Source of the DNA: Saprospiraceae bacterium
GTDB lineage: Bacteria; Bacteroidota; Bacteroidia; Chitinophagales; Saprospiraceae
Length of the DNA stretch: 64,000 nt
Assembly: GCA_016706365.1 (NCBI GenBank)
Contig: JADJJU010000008.1
Coordinates: 62,001 to 126,000 of the forward strand
Reading direction: 5' to 3'
Shown here: positions 37,801 through 45,935 of the stretch, piece by piece
Layout of the letters: the number at the start of each line of letters is the position of its first letter
Numbering within the stretch: the first letter of the stretch is position 1
The notes under the pieces: generated by a model
What the model saw: only the letters and a program-made list of their open reading frames with translations
What the model was told of the DNA's origin: nothing
Databases searched by the model: none
Made by a program: the position numbers and the translations under genes

Positions 37801-39477
37801 ATCAGTAACAGTCACCATATAGTGTGCTCCCTGATTCAATAATCCCGAATTCCATGTATTTGGACCTGAACTTACATCAGAAGTACTCGTGTGAGGCACA
37901 ACCCCTGTCCAGAAAAAGTCAATAACATCCCCATTAGTGATCTGAATGGAAGGAGGGAAAAAATCAAAATCACGTACTTCGATTGTATGCGTAACAGCAG
38001 ATCCACTGCTTATAGTTACATTTGAAATATTACAGGGTGCACTACAATTGGGTGTTGTGAACATCTGCTCAGCAAAGCAATTTGCATCCTGACTGTCTCT
38101 TACTCTGACAGTTTGGGACTGTCCATTTCCCGGTAATTGGATAGTAAATAAAGTATTTCCTCCTGCATTATAAGGAAAAGGACCGCCAGGCAACATGACA
38201 CCATTTACCAATACCTGAAATCCCTGTGCACTGACATTGATTGTAGCTATATTCAATTCATAAGGTACCTGATTGTTGGCACATCCACCTGATTGGGCAC
38301 CCGAAAAGCTGATACTGCATGCTGGCGCTGCTCCGCAGTCCGGAGCATTGTATGTTCTTGTATTGATACAGGTGGGGTCCGCTACATCCTGCACCTCTAC
38401 GGTATGTTCCATACCATCCCCTGCGATTGTTATTATTTGGTTATTAGGGCCTGTGCCGGAGTACATAAAAGGACTACCCGGAATATTGACTCCATCCACA
38501 CGGATATTATATCCTGCGGGATTAGCAATGGAAGTATTAAAAGAAACTTGCACGGGATTTTGTCCTCCGGGTGGACAATTTGCTATGATCATCCCCGACA
38601 TTCCACTTCCATTTGGACCACCGTGTGGTTGGCAATAATATCGATGGGTGCCTGGATTTGTAATATATACCGGATAAGTAGCGCCAAACCCCAGTTCTCC
38701 TGAACTCCATGAATCGGGTCCTGTAGTGGCGTCAGAGGTAGTTGTATGTCCTCCATCTATAAATTGAAAATTGACCAGATCACCTATTAGGATTGTCTGA
38801 TTGACGGGATCAAAAAAGTTTCCTCCTACATTTATTGTATGAGTTGCTCCACCAGAAAATTGCAAGGCCATTCCGGAAATAAAGCAATCTGAAGTGCAGT
38901 CTTCCGATAGAAAATCCAGTATCACCTGACATCCTTCTACATCCTCAGAAATAACTGCAATGACATGGTTCAACCCATCACCCGGAACAAATGTATTGAT
39001 GGTTACAGGTTCATCAACCTGTACTCTGAAAGGGCTGCCCGGTACAAGATTTCCATCAATGGAGACATTGACGTCCCTGGCATTATCATACATATCAGTA
39101 ATAAAAATTCTAATTGGAATTTCACCATTTGAAGTGCAATCTCCGGTTTGCGTTACCGTTACCGTCATATGGCAGATCTCCAGGTCAAAGCAAAATACAT
39201 CATTACAACCATTAGCTGTCGTAATAGTCAGGCATACCTCATATATATCCTGCCCGGGAAATACATGCACCGGATTTTGTTGAGACGAGTTGCTTCCGTC
39301 ACCAAAATTCCAATTCCAGGATACAATCGGAGATCCGCTTGTAGTGGATTGATCCATAAAAGCTACATCGACCCCAACCATGTCAAACGAAAATAGTGAG
39401 GTGCAATTTTGCGCCTTAATAGTCCCGGACCAGCCGAAACTTAAGATAATTGGTATAATAAGTAGAATTGATTTCAT
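31886..39477 (-). CDS. Giant T9SS-secreted protein with eight cupredoxin, fourteen Ig-like and four PKD domains, frameshifted
   Basis: About 2,530 residues. ATG 39477 opens a signal peptide (MKSILLIIPIILSFGWSG). Order: PKD domain; then a short Ig-like module (R, about 85-95 residues with a VDG..V(P/S)GSPF core and Cys ends) alternating with plastocyanin-like domains (C) as R-C-R-R-C-R-R-C-R-R-C-R-R-C-R-R-C-R-C-R-C-R; three PKD domains (WTFGDGGQSN, WSFGDNN, WGFGDGSTS); and a type-A T9SS sorting domain (KVFPNPVSGG to the end). All eight cupredoxins keep a type-1 copper set: His in (A/P/G)HT.T, then YYC.PHG and GM(A/S)G. Their Cys codons lie near 38630, 37775, 36920, 36070, 35210, 34360, 33780 and 33210. 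The frame breaks at 36706-36710; adding one G gives NVSGDGQNHLIEVRDV. It is the first gene of a likely cusA-cusB operon. Confidence 0.85.
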
Positions 39478-39701
39478 GTGCCTGAATTGATAACGACCCA
39501 ATTTAGTGCTATTCAAAGGCAATAAGCCTGAGTTTAAAGACGGAAATGGAATTTAAAGGGACGAAACAGGCAATGTACTACAACATTTGACTGGCGCAAT
39601 ATAAAACCTGACATTCTAATCTGAATTTCGTAACAAAAAGAAATGTTATTTTTTTGCAAAATATTTGTACAATTCAGAATGACGAGTAATTTTACCTCCA
39701 T

Positions 39702-39782
39702 ATGGCAAGTCAGGCATCTAATAATTGTGCATTCTGTTCTTTTTTTTACTTTCAAAAAGTAGACCGGGTGTCCTTTACTTGA
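39702..39782 (+). CDS. Phe-rich leader peptide of the pheA operon attenuator
   Basis: A 26-codon ORF (ATG 39702, TGA 39780-39782) lies entirely inside the leader of the aromatic operon. Residues 11-17 read FCSFFYF, and Phe occurs again at 25: five Phe and one Tyr in 26 residues. The codon cluster at 39741-39752 (Phe-Phe-Tyr-Phe) is where a ribosome short of charged tRNA-Phe would stall. It is followed by overlapping antiterminator and terminator structures. No SD sequence is visible, which is normal for this phylum. Confidence 0.75.
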   Translation: MASQASNNCAFCSFFYFQKVDRVSFT

Positions 39783-39825
39783 GCCATTTAAACAAAACGA
39801 ATCAAGATTAAATCAGAGCCCGGTC
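39747..39825 (+). promoter_or_regulatory. Attenuator control region: pause hairpin and antiterminator
   Basis: TACTTT-CAA-AAAGTA (39747-39761) can form a small hairpin. GACCGGG at 39762-39768, inside the leader ORF, is complementary to CCCGGTC at 39819-39825, the 5' arm of the terminator. Pairing between them would block the terminator. The nine-base word AGACCGGGT occurs at 39761-39769 and again at 39831-39839 (terminator 3' arm), so the two structures are mutually exclusive. Confidence 0.7.
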
Positions 39826-39847
39826 CCCACAGACCGGGTTTTTTTTT
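39817..39847 (+). terminator. Intrinsic terminator of the pheA attenuator
   Basis: CCCGGTC (39819-39825) pairs perfectly with GACCGGG (39832-39838) around a CCCACA loop, extended by a G-T and an A-T pair, followed by nine T residues (39839-39847). It stands 20 bases before the pheA ATG and has no gene upstream on this strand, so it must act on the operon's own leader. Confidence 0.88.
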
Positions 39848-39866
39848 GCAAAAAAAATACAAAAAA

Positions 39867-40760
39867 ATGCCAGGGAAAACTTCTCATTCTTCTAAGAAAC
39901 TATCAGCCCCCGATAAAAGCGAGACAGCATTGATTCATAATATCGCTATTCAGGGATATGAAGGTTCTTTCCACCAGGAAGCAGCTCAGCTCTATTTTGG
40001 AAACGAAATCAATATCATGCCGTGTGATTCATTCAGAACGCTGATCAAGTATGCTTCCAGGGATGAAAACACTTCTGCCGCTGTCATGGCTATTGAGAAC
40101 TCCATTGCGGGCAGTATTCTGCCCAATTACAATCTGATTCTGAACAGTGATTTGCAGATTACAGGAGAAATTTATCTGCATATTCAGCAACAGCTGCTGG
40201 TCAATCCCGGTGTAAGGATTGAAGACATCAGAGAAGTACACAGCCACCCTATGGCCTTGCTTCAATGCATCGATTTTCTTGAGTCACCTCCTGGTTGGAA
40301 ATTGGTAGAAACCGAAGACACAGCTCTGAGCGCCAAACATCTTCATCTATATCATCACAAACACGCTGCAGCCATTGCAGGTAAATTAGCGGCATCTCTA
40401 TATGGTCTGGACATTCTGGCCGAAAATATACACAGTATTGCAAATAATTATACCCGATTTCTGATACTTCATAAAAAAGATTGCACACATGTTTCTGAAG
40501 GGGCTAATAAGGCTTCAGTGAATTTTTATACTTCGCATACGAAAGGCGCTCTTGCTCAGGTATTGTCTATAATTTCAGAACATTTGATCAATCTGAGTAA
40601 ACTGCAAAGCATGCCCATTCCGCAGAATCAATGGACTTATAGTTTTCATGTGGATATGGAGTTTGATGACATTTCACAATTTGAATCAGCACTGGAAGAA
40701 ATGAGTGCATACACAGAAGGGATTAAAGTGCTGGGGATTTACAAAAACGGAAAAAATTGA
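39867..40760 (+). CDS. pheA: Prephenate dehydratase
   Basis: Makes phenylpyruvate from prephenate. The frame is open back to a TTG at 39846, but that lies in the terminator T-tract; ATG 39867 (MPGKTSHSSKK) is the better start, giving 297 residues. The catalytic domain begins HNIAIQGYEGSFHQEAAQLYF and contains NNYTRFLIL, the conserved Thr-Arg-Phe motif. A C-terminal ACT domain follows (ASVNFYTSHTKGALAQVLSI, LINLSKLQSMPIPQNQWTYSFHVD, containing the Phe-binding ESRP-like region in diverged form). It should be feedback-sensitive to Phe. First gene of the attenuated operon, three bases before the aminotransferase. Confidence 0.9.
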   Translation: MPGKTSHSSKKLSAPDKSETALIHNIAIQGYEGSFHQEAAQLYFGNEINIMPCDSFRTLIKYASRDENTSAAVMAIENSIAGSILPNYNLILNSDLQITGEIYLHIQQQLLVNPGVRIEDIREVHSHPMALLQCIDFLESPPGWKLVETEDTALSAKHLHLYHHKHAAAIAGKLAASLYGLDILAENIHSIANNYTRFLILHKKDCTHVSEGANKASVNFYTSHTKGALAQVLSIISEHLINLSKLQSMPIPQNQWTYSFHVDMEFDDISQFESALEEMSAYTEGIKVLGIYKNGKN

Positions 40761-40763
40761 GCT

Positions 40764-41950
40764 ATGGAAATTGCTAATCGTCTTCAGGGTATCGGAGAAT
40801 ATTATTTTTCTCAAAAATTGCGGGAAATAGAACAACTCAATCAAGAAGCTGCACCTTCAATTATTAATTTGGGCATCGGTAGTCCGGACCTTCCTCCGCA
40901 TCCGGATGTGATCAATTGCCTTCATCAGACCAGCCTCAAGTCCGATCATCATGCCTATCAAAGCTACAAGGGCAGTCCTATTTTGAGACATGCTGTCGCA
41001 AAATGGTATTTTGACCATTACAATGTGGACATAAATCCTAACACTGAAATCCTTCCTCTGATTGGATCGAAAGAAGGCATTATGCATATCTGCATGACTT
41101 ACCTGAATCCGGGAGATGAGGTGTTGATTCCTAATCCCGGTTACCCAACCTATAGCGCAGCAGTAAAATTGGCGGGTGGGACAGTCCGTGAATATCGGTT
41201 AGAGGAATCAGGAAAATGGATGCCCGATCTCGAAAATTTAAAAGGAACAGGTGCGAAACTAATGTTTGTCAATTATCCTCATATGCCGAGCGGACAATCT
41301 CCTTCAAGACATTTTTTTGAAAAAGTGATCCGCTTTGCCAAAGAAGAAAATATCCTGATCATTCATGACAACCCCTACAGTTTTATTTTGAATGATGATC
41401 CACTCAGTTTGTTATCTGTAGAGGGCGCCATGGATGTTGCTTTGGAGCTGAATTCTCTGAGCAAAAGTCCCAATATGGCCGGTTGGAGAGTAGGTGCATT
41501 ATTAGGATCTGCCTTCCATATTGAGAATGTGTTGAGATTCAAAAGCAATATGGACAGTGGAATGTTTCTTCCGGTCCAACTGGCAGCTGCGACAGCTTTA
41601 TCACTGGATAAGTCATGGTATGAATCACAAAATGTTATTTACAGGCGGCGCAGACAAATTGCATATCGCATTATGGAAGCCCTGGATTGTACATTGGAAA
41701 AGATCAAACCGGCATGTTTTTATGGGGACGAATTCCTGAAAAATATGCAGATTCTTACCAGTACAGCGATGAAATACTGCGTTCAGCCCGAGTATTTCTA
41801 ACACCCGGAGGTATCTTCGGCTCCCAGGGCAATCAATATCTGCGACTGAGTCTCTGTACATCCGAAAGTGGATTGCAAAAAAGTCTGGATCGCATCCTAC
41901 AGTACAAATCACAGCAATCTGCTGCAACAACTCAAACAGCAGGGTCATGA
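40764..41950 (+). CDS. Class I/II pyridoxal-phosphate aminotransferase, frameshifted
   Basis: About 395 residues when joined. PLP-fold type I blocks: NLGIGSPDLPPHPDV, PLIGSKEGIMHI, NPGYPTYSAAVKLAGG, VNYPHMPSGQ, IIHDNPYSFI and the PLP lysine in LNSLSKSPNMAGWRVG. One A missing from the four-A run at 41698-41701 shifts the frame and gives a false stop at 41801. The true C-terminus (DQTGMFLWGRIP, RVFLTPGGIFGSQGNQYLRLSL) continues to 41950. By position it probably transaminates phenylpyruvate and 4-hydroxyphenylpyruvate, though relatives include aspartate and LL-diaminopimelate aminotransferases. Its stop overlaps the tyrA start (ATGA). Confidence 0.85.
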
Positions 41951-42843
41951 AAGAGAACAATATGACTTATGATTCAATTCTTCCACAAATTTGGCCAGTC
42001 ACTACTGTCGTAGGTCTTGGTTTGATTGGTGGGTCTGTAGCTTTAAGATTAAAAGAGTTGGGTCTGACAAATCAAGTCCTGGGAGTGGATGCAAATGAGG
42101 AGCATGGAAAAATCGCATTAGATTCTGCAATCATTGATGAATATGTAAGTCTGGATGAAGCGATTTCCCATTCACAATTGATCATCATCGCTACCCCAGT
42201 CAACAGTATCCCTGGTATTTTATCCAATGTACTTAATAAAACAGATCGGCAAGTGATTATAGACATGGGTTCCACTAAAGCCGGAATATGCCAATCTGTT
42301 TTACTGCATCCAGCACGAGGTCGTTTTGTAGCTGCACATCCCATGTGGGGAACGGAATTTTCAGGACCAGCTGCAGCAACCACTCAATCCTTTATTGGAA
42401 AAGCAGCAATCATTTGTGAAGCGGAAAAATCTGATCCGGATGCCCTGCAAAGTGCCATCAGAATTTTCAGTGCATTGGGAATGCATATTCTCACTATGAA
42501 TCCGGAAGAACATGATCTGCATACAGCTTACGTGAGCCATCTGGCTCATATCACTTCATTTGCATTGGCTAATACAGTTTTGGAAAAAGAAAAAGAAGAA
42601 AAGGCCATTTTCGAATTAGCCAGCGCCGGCTTTGAAAGTGCAGTCAGACTTGCTAAAAGTAATCCAGATACCTGGGTACCCATATTCAGGGAAAATAAGG
42701 ATTACCTGCTTGATGTACTTAACGAACATATGAGTCAACTCAGGAAATTCAAGTCATGTCTGGAAAAAGATAATTGGGACTATCTGCATGAGCTGATCAC
42801 AGAATCCAATCAAATTAAGAAAGTACTAGACAGGCAAAATTGA
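41947..42843 (+). CDS. tyrA: Prephenate dehydrogenase
   Basis: 298 residues. Oxidative decarboxylation of prephenate to 4-hydroxyphenylpyruvate. NAD-binding VVGLGLIGGSVALRLKELG near residue 20, then IDMGSTKAGI, AAHPMWGTEFSGPAAA with the conserved catalytic-region His, and the helical dimer domain with SHLAHITSFALAN. No ACT or chorismate mutase domain is fused. It overlaps the aminotransferase stop by four bases, so translation is coupled. Confidence 0.92.
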   Translation: MKENNMTYDSILPQIWPVTTVVGLGLIGGSVALRLKELGLTNQVLGVDANEEHGKIALDSAIIDEYVSLDEAISHSQLIIIATPVNSIPGILSNVLNKTDRQVIIDMGSTKAGICQSVLLHPARGRFVAAHPMWGTEFSGPAAATTQSFIGKAAIICEAEKSDPDALQSAIRIFSALGMHILTMNPEEHDLHTAYVSHLAHITSFALANTVLEKEKEEKAIFELASAGFESAVRLAKSNPDTWVPIFRENKDYLLDVLNEHMSQLRKFKSCLEKDNWDYLHELITESNQIKKVLDRQN

Positions 42844-42907
42844 TTTTCACTTCAAATCGTCTGAACACTTAACGATATAAACTATTTAACACAAAATATC
42901 TGCCATC

Positions 42908-43996
42908 ATGGAAACTTCCACTCAAGATATACTTTCGATTCATCAAACCCTGGAAAAAAGACCTCTCATCATCAGTGGTCCCTGCAGTGCAGAAACGGAG
43001 GATCAACTCATCAATACAGCTATCAGGCTGGCACAAACAGGCAAAGTTGATATACTTCGTGCAGGAATCTGGAAACCCCGCACTCGTCCGGACATGTTCG
43101 AAGGAATTGGTGCAAAAGGATTGCCCTGGCTGAAAGAAGCTAAGAAGCAAACCGGCTTACCCACCGCTGTGGAGGTTGCAACAGCGAAACAAGTGGAAGA
43201 TGCCCTGATGTTTGATGTGGATGTTGTCTGGGTAGGAGCCCGCACCACTGTCAATCCATTCAGTGTTCAGGAAATCGCCACAGCATTGAAAGGAGTAAAA
43301 ATACCTGTGCTCATAAAAAATCCAATCAATGCAGATTTGGATCTTTGGGTCGGTGCTGTAGAGCGTATCAGCAAAAGCGATGTAGCCAGTGTAGGACTGA
43401 TTCATAGAGGATTCAGCAGTTATGGCAATACCACCTACAGGAATGCTCCGATGTGGCATCTGGCGATCGAAATGAAGCGAAGATTCCTGGATTTGATGAT
43501 GATCAATGATCCTTCACATATCTGTGGAAGACGGGATTTGTTGCAGGAAATAGCTCAGAAAGCTGTGGATCTCGATTTTGATGGGCTGATGATTGAGAGC
43601 CACATTGATCCGGATCAGGCCTGGACGGATGCAAAACAGCAGATTACTCCTGAGAATGTTGCAACACTTTTGGATGCAATCATCTGGAGAAAAGAGGATG
43701 TTGTATCTGAAGAATTCCATGCGGTATTGGAACAGTTGCGTCAAAGAATCAACCATCTGGATGATGAGCTTCTGCAATTATTGAGTCAGCGAATGAAAAT
43801 AGCAGAGGAAATCGGGATTTATAAAAAGAACAATCAGGTCACCATTCTTCAAACAAGCAGATGGAATCAAATATTGGAAGAAGCTTATGCCAAGGCTGAA
43901 AAATTAAAGCTGAGCAAAGAGTTTATTTCCAGATATCTAAATGCCGTGCACATGGAAAGTATCAATCATCAAAATGAAATCATGAATAAAGAATGA
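42908..43996 (+). CDS. Bifunctional 3-deoxy-7-phosphoheptulonate synthase / chorismate mutase
   Basis: 362 residues. The N-terminal 265 are a KDO8P-like (type I beta) DAHP synthase: IISGPCSAETEDQL, LRAGIWKPRTRPDMFEGIG, VWVGARTTVNPFSVQEI, VLIKNPINADLDLW, NDPSHICGRRD, DGLMIESHIDPDQAWTDAKQQITP. Residues about 270-360 are an AroQ-type chorismate mutase helix bundle (VLEQLRQRINHLDDELLQLLSQRMKIAEEIGIYKK). The fusion supplies the first shikimate step and the chorismate-to-prephenate step, completing the operon's route to Phe and Tyr. Such fusions are regular in Bacteroidota. It is 64 bases after tyrA. Confidence 0.93.
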   Translation: METSTQDILSIHQTLEKRPLIISGPCSAETEDQLINTAIRLAQTGKVDILRAGIWKPRTRPDMFEGIGAKGLPWLKEAKKQTGLPTAVEVATAKQVEDALMFDVDVVWVGARTTVNPFSVQEIATALKGVKIPVLIKNPINADLDLWVGAVERISKSDVASVGLIHRGFSSYGNTTYRNAPMWHLAIEMKRRFLDLMMINDPSHICGRRDLLQEIAQKAVDLDFDGLMIESHIDPDQAWTDAKQQITPENVATLLDAIIWRKEDVVSEEFHAVLEQLRQRINHLDDELLQLLSQRMKIAEEIGIYKKNNQVTILQTSRWNQILEEAYAKAEKLKLSKEFISRYLNAVHMESINHQNEIMNKE

Positions 43997-44025
43997 TATT
44001 TGCGGAAATGAATGCTAAACAAACC

Positions 44026-44442
44026 ATGAAATTATTCTTTCCAATTTTCTTTTTGATATCAGGAATTTGCCATGCTCAATCAGGAAAAGAAGATGTCCTT
44101 GCACTTCACAAGAAGAAATTCGAATGGATGAGCAGCAAACAGCTGGATTCATTATCTGCATTACTGGATAAAGATGTATTGTATATTCACTCTAATGGTT
44201 GGATTGAAACGAAGGAAGATGTGTTGGGAAATTTAGAATCCGGAAAGCTAAGCTATCGCAAAGTAACAGTAGATAAAGCTGATGCCAGAGAATATGAAAA
44301 TACAGTAATTGTGCAGGGATCCGGTTTGTTTGAAGTGGCATTGGAGGGAAAGCCACTCGATATAAAATTGAATTATACAGAGGTGTATGTCAATGTAGAT
44401 GGAGAATGGAAATTAGTGAGCAGACATGCGTGTAAGATTTAG
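44026..44442 (+). CDS. Secreted NTF2/SnoaL-like (DUF4440) protein
   Basis: About 138 residues from ATG 44026 (signal peptide MKLFFPIFFLISGICHAQ). The frame is open to an ATG at 43993, which would overlap the previous stop as ATGA, but that start would hide the signal peptide. The mature domain (EDVLALHKKKFEWMSSKQLDSLSALLDKDVLYIHSNG, IETKEDVLGNLESGKLSYRKV, GEWKLVSRHA) is a compact alpha+beta NTF2-like fold. It has no obvious role in aromatic synthesis and may be carried by the operon transcript by chance. Confidence 0.75.
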   Translation: MKLFFPIFFLISGICHAQSGKEDVLALHKKKFEWMSSKQLDSLSALLDKDVLYIHSNGWIETKEDVLGNLESGKLSYRKVTVDKADAREYENTVIVQGSGLFEVALEGKPLDIKLNYTEVYVNVDGEWKLVSRHACKI

Positions 44443-44482
44443 AATTCAGTACTTACCCATTGAACTCTCAGCCAATTAAGTC

Positions 44483-45652
44483 CTACATTTTTTTCCTCAG
44501 CCTCCTCATCGTCCAGATCATCCCTGCAATTCCCAATAGCATAAATACTACTGAGATAATCTCAGCCTGAGTTACTTCCATTCCCAAAAAAGGAAATGTA
44601 TCATTAACTCTGATTTTTTCTACAAAAAAGCGCTCAATACCGGCAAGGAATGCATACAAAAAGAAGATGAATCCAGGAGCATTGACGCGCTTTCTCATTG
44701 CCCACAAGATCCCCAAAATAATGAAGCCCATAATCGTCTCATAAACCGGTGTAGGATACACAGCCACAGGTAATTGTGTGCAGTAATCCCATACACAATC
44801 TGCCATTGGTACTCCTTCTTTAAGTACATTATGCGGATAAGTCTGAGACCATAGATTTTCAGGAACCCACTCTAACCACCCCGGCTTTGCTGCGCTTGCT
44901 ATACCCCAGTCTCCATCTCCGGAAAGCTGGCATCCGATCCGACCTACAGCATAACCGGTAATCATCCCGGGAGCTGCTGCATCCATCATATTCAGTCCGG
45001 GGAATCCCTGCTTTCTTACAAATCTCAACACCACGAAGAAGGCAACTATCAAACCTCCGTAAATAGCCAAACCTGTTCCCGAAAACAGCTGGCCAATCGG
45101 ATCTTTAACAAATCTACTGATGGTATCAGCACTTTCAAAAATGGCAAAAACCTTGGCTCCAATTAAACCCGAAATGGCTGCCATGACCGTGATGTCTCCT
45201 ACCATCTGATAGGGTTGCACTGTTTGCATGGTTTCTTTGGGTTTTGGAAGCGCTTTCTTATTTCTTAAATAATATTGTAAACCTCCAAAAATGATGGCTC
45301 CCAGGATTCCACCTATAGTTGATCCCATCGTAGACAATAAAACAGCTGCAGCATCAGCCAGGAAGGCATCCGAATTTTGAAAAATATACAAACCCTTGAA
45401 TCCAATAATAAATCCTATTATGGCCTGAACCAGTAAAAACTGAACCGTAGGTGCTTCTCCCTCAATGACTTTTACCTGCACAGGCCTCAGAATTCCGGCA
45501 GCAGTGAGTCTTTTCATTTCCTGACTTAAGACCCAGGCAGACGCGAGAAAGGCGAATGCCAGCATCAAGCCAAAGGTCTTGATTACTGATGCCCAATTAT
45601 CCGGCTCGATGCCAAATATGCCATGTAAAATGTAGGAAAGATCTGGATACAT
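44483..45652 (-). CDS. lgt: Prolipoprotein diacylglyceryl transferase
   Basis: 389 residues, multi-span inner-membrane enzyme that transfers diacylglycerol to lipoprotein cysteines. The signature region GYAVGRIGCQLSGDGDWG is present, as are the C-terminal YPTPVYETIMGFIILGILWAMRKR and FLYAFLAGIERFFVEKIRVN. It is longer than the E. coli enzyme because of extra membrane segments in the N-terminal half (IIGFIIGFKGLYIF, GSTIGGILGAIIFGGLQYYL), a form seen in Bacteroidota. It serves the several lipoproteins in this window. Convergent with the DUF4440 gene. Confidence 0.88.
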   Translation of the reverse strand: MYPDLSYILHGIFGIEPDNWASVIKTFGLMLAFAFLASAWVLSQEMKRLTAAGILRPVQVKVIEGEAPTVQFLLVQAIIGFIIGFKGLYIFQNSDAFLADAAAVLLSTMGSTIGGILGAIIFGGLQYYLRNKKALPKPKETMQTVQPYQMVGDITVMAAISGLIGAKVFAIFESADTISRFVKDPIGQLFSGTGLAIYGGLIVAFFVVLRFVRKQGFPGLNMMDAAAPGMITGYAVGRIGCQLSGDGDWGIASAAKPGWLEWVPENLWSQTYPHNVLKEGVPMADCVWDYCTQLPVAVYPTPVYETIMGFIILGILWAMRKRVNAPGFIFFLYAFLAGIERFFVEKIRVNDTFPFLGMEVTQAEIISVVFMLLGIAGMIWTMRRLRKKM

Positions 45653-45677
45653 AATTGTACTTCTCTTAGGTAAGACA

Positions 45678-45685
45678 CAAATATA
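45678..45685 (-). promoter_or_regulatory. Candidate lgt promoter -7 element (TATATTTG)
   Basis: TATATTTG on the minus strand fits TAnnTTTG and lies 26 bases before the lgt ATG. A TTTG also occurs at 45697-45700 but is closer than the usual spacing. Confidence 0.4.
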
Positions 45686-45764
45686 ATGGTATTGGGCAAA
45701 GAGAAGCTATTTGATGATGTATGCTTTATGTTAATGCCTTTGGAATGAATCCAAATACGGATTT

Positions 45765-45925
45765 CAGGTTTCAGATTTCAGCAGTTTCAGGTTTTAGATT
45801 TGAAACTGCCGCGATTTTCAATCCTCTCAATCTTCCCTAACTCCCACACAACACCCAACACTCTCACATCAATCTTTTCAATCTTCCCAAACTCCCCACA
45901 AATTACTCACACCCATAACCTCAAT
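45765..45925. repeat. Degenerate heptamer repeats (TTTCAGn and CAATCnn)
   Basis: TTTCAGG, TTTCAGA, TTTCAGC, then TTTCAGG, TTTTAGA, TTTGAAA with period seven (45764-45806), followed by CT-rich words (TCAATCC, TCTCAATC, TTCCC, CTCCC) to about 45925. It lies between mtaB (upstream, same strand) and lgt, directly after the mtaB stop. Confidence 0.6.
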
Positions 45926-45935
45926 CCTCTCAACC

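Noticed and set aside
39534..39755. Minus-strand ORF of 73 codons upstream of the cupredoxin gene
   Set aside because: It lies opposite the Phe leader region, has no signal or family features, and looks like chance.
39846..39866. TTG start for pheA
   Set aside because: It would begin inside the terminator T-tract and add only Lys-rich filler; ATG 39867 is preferred.
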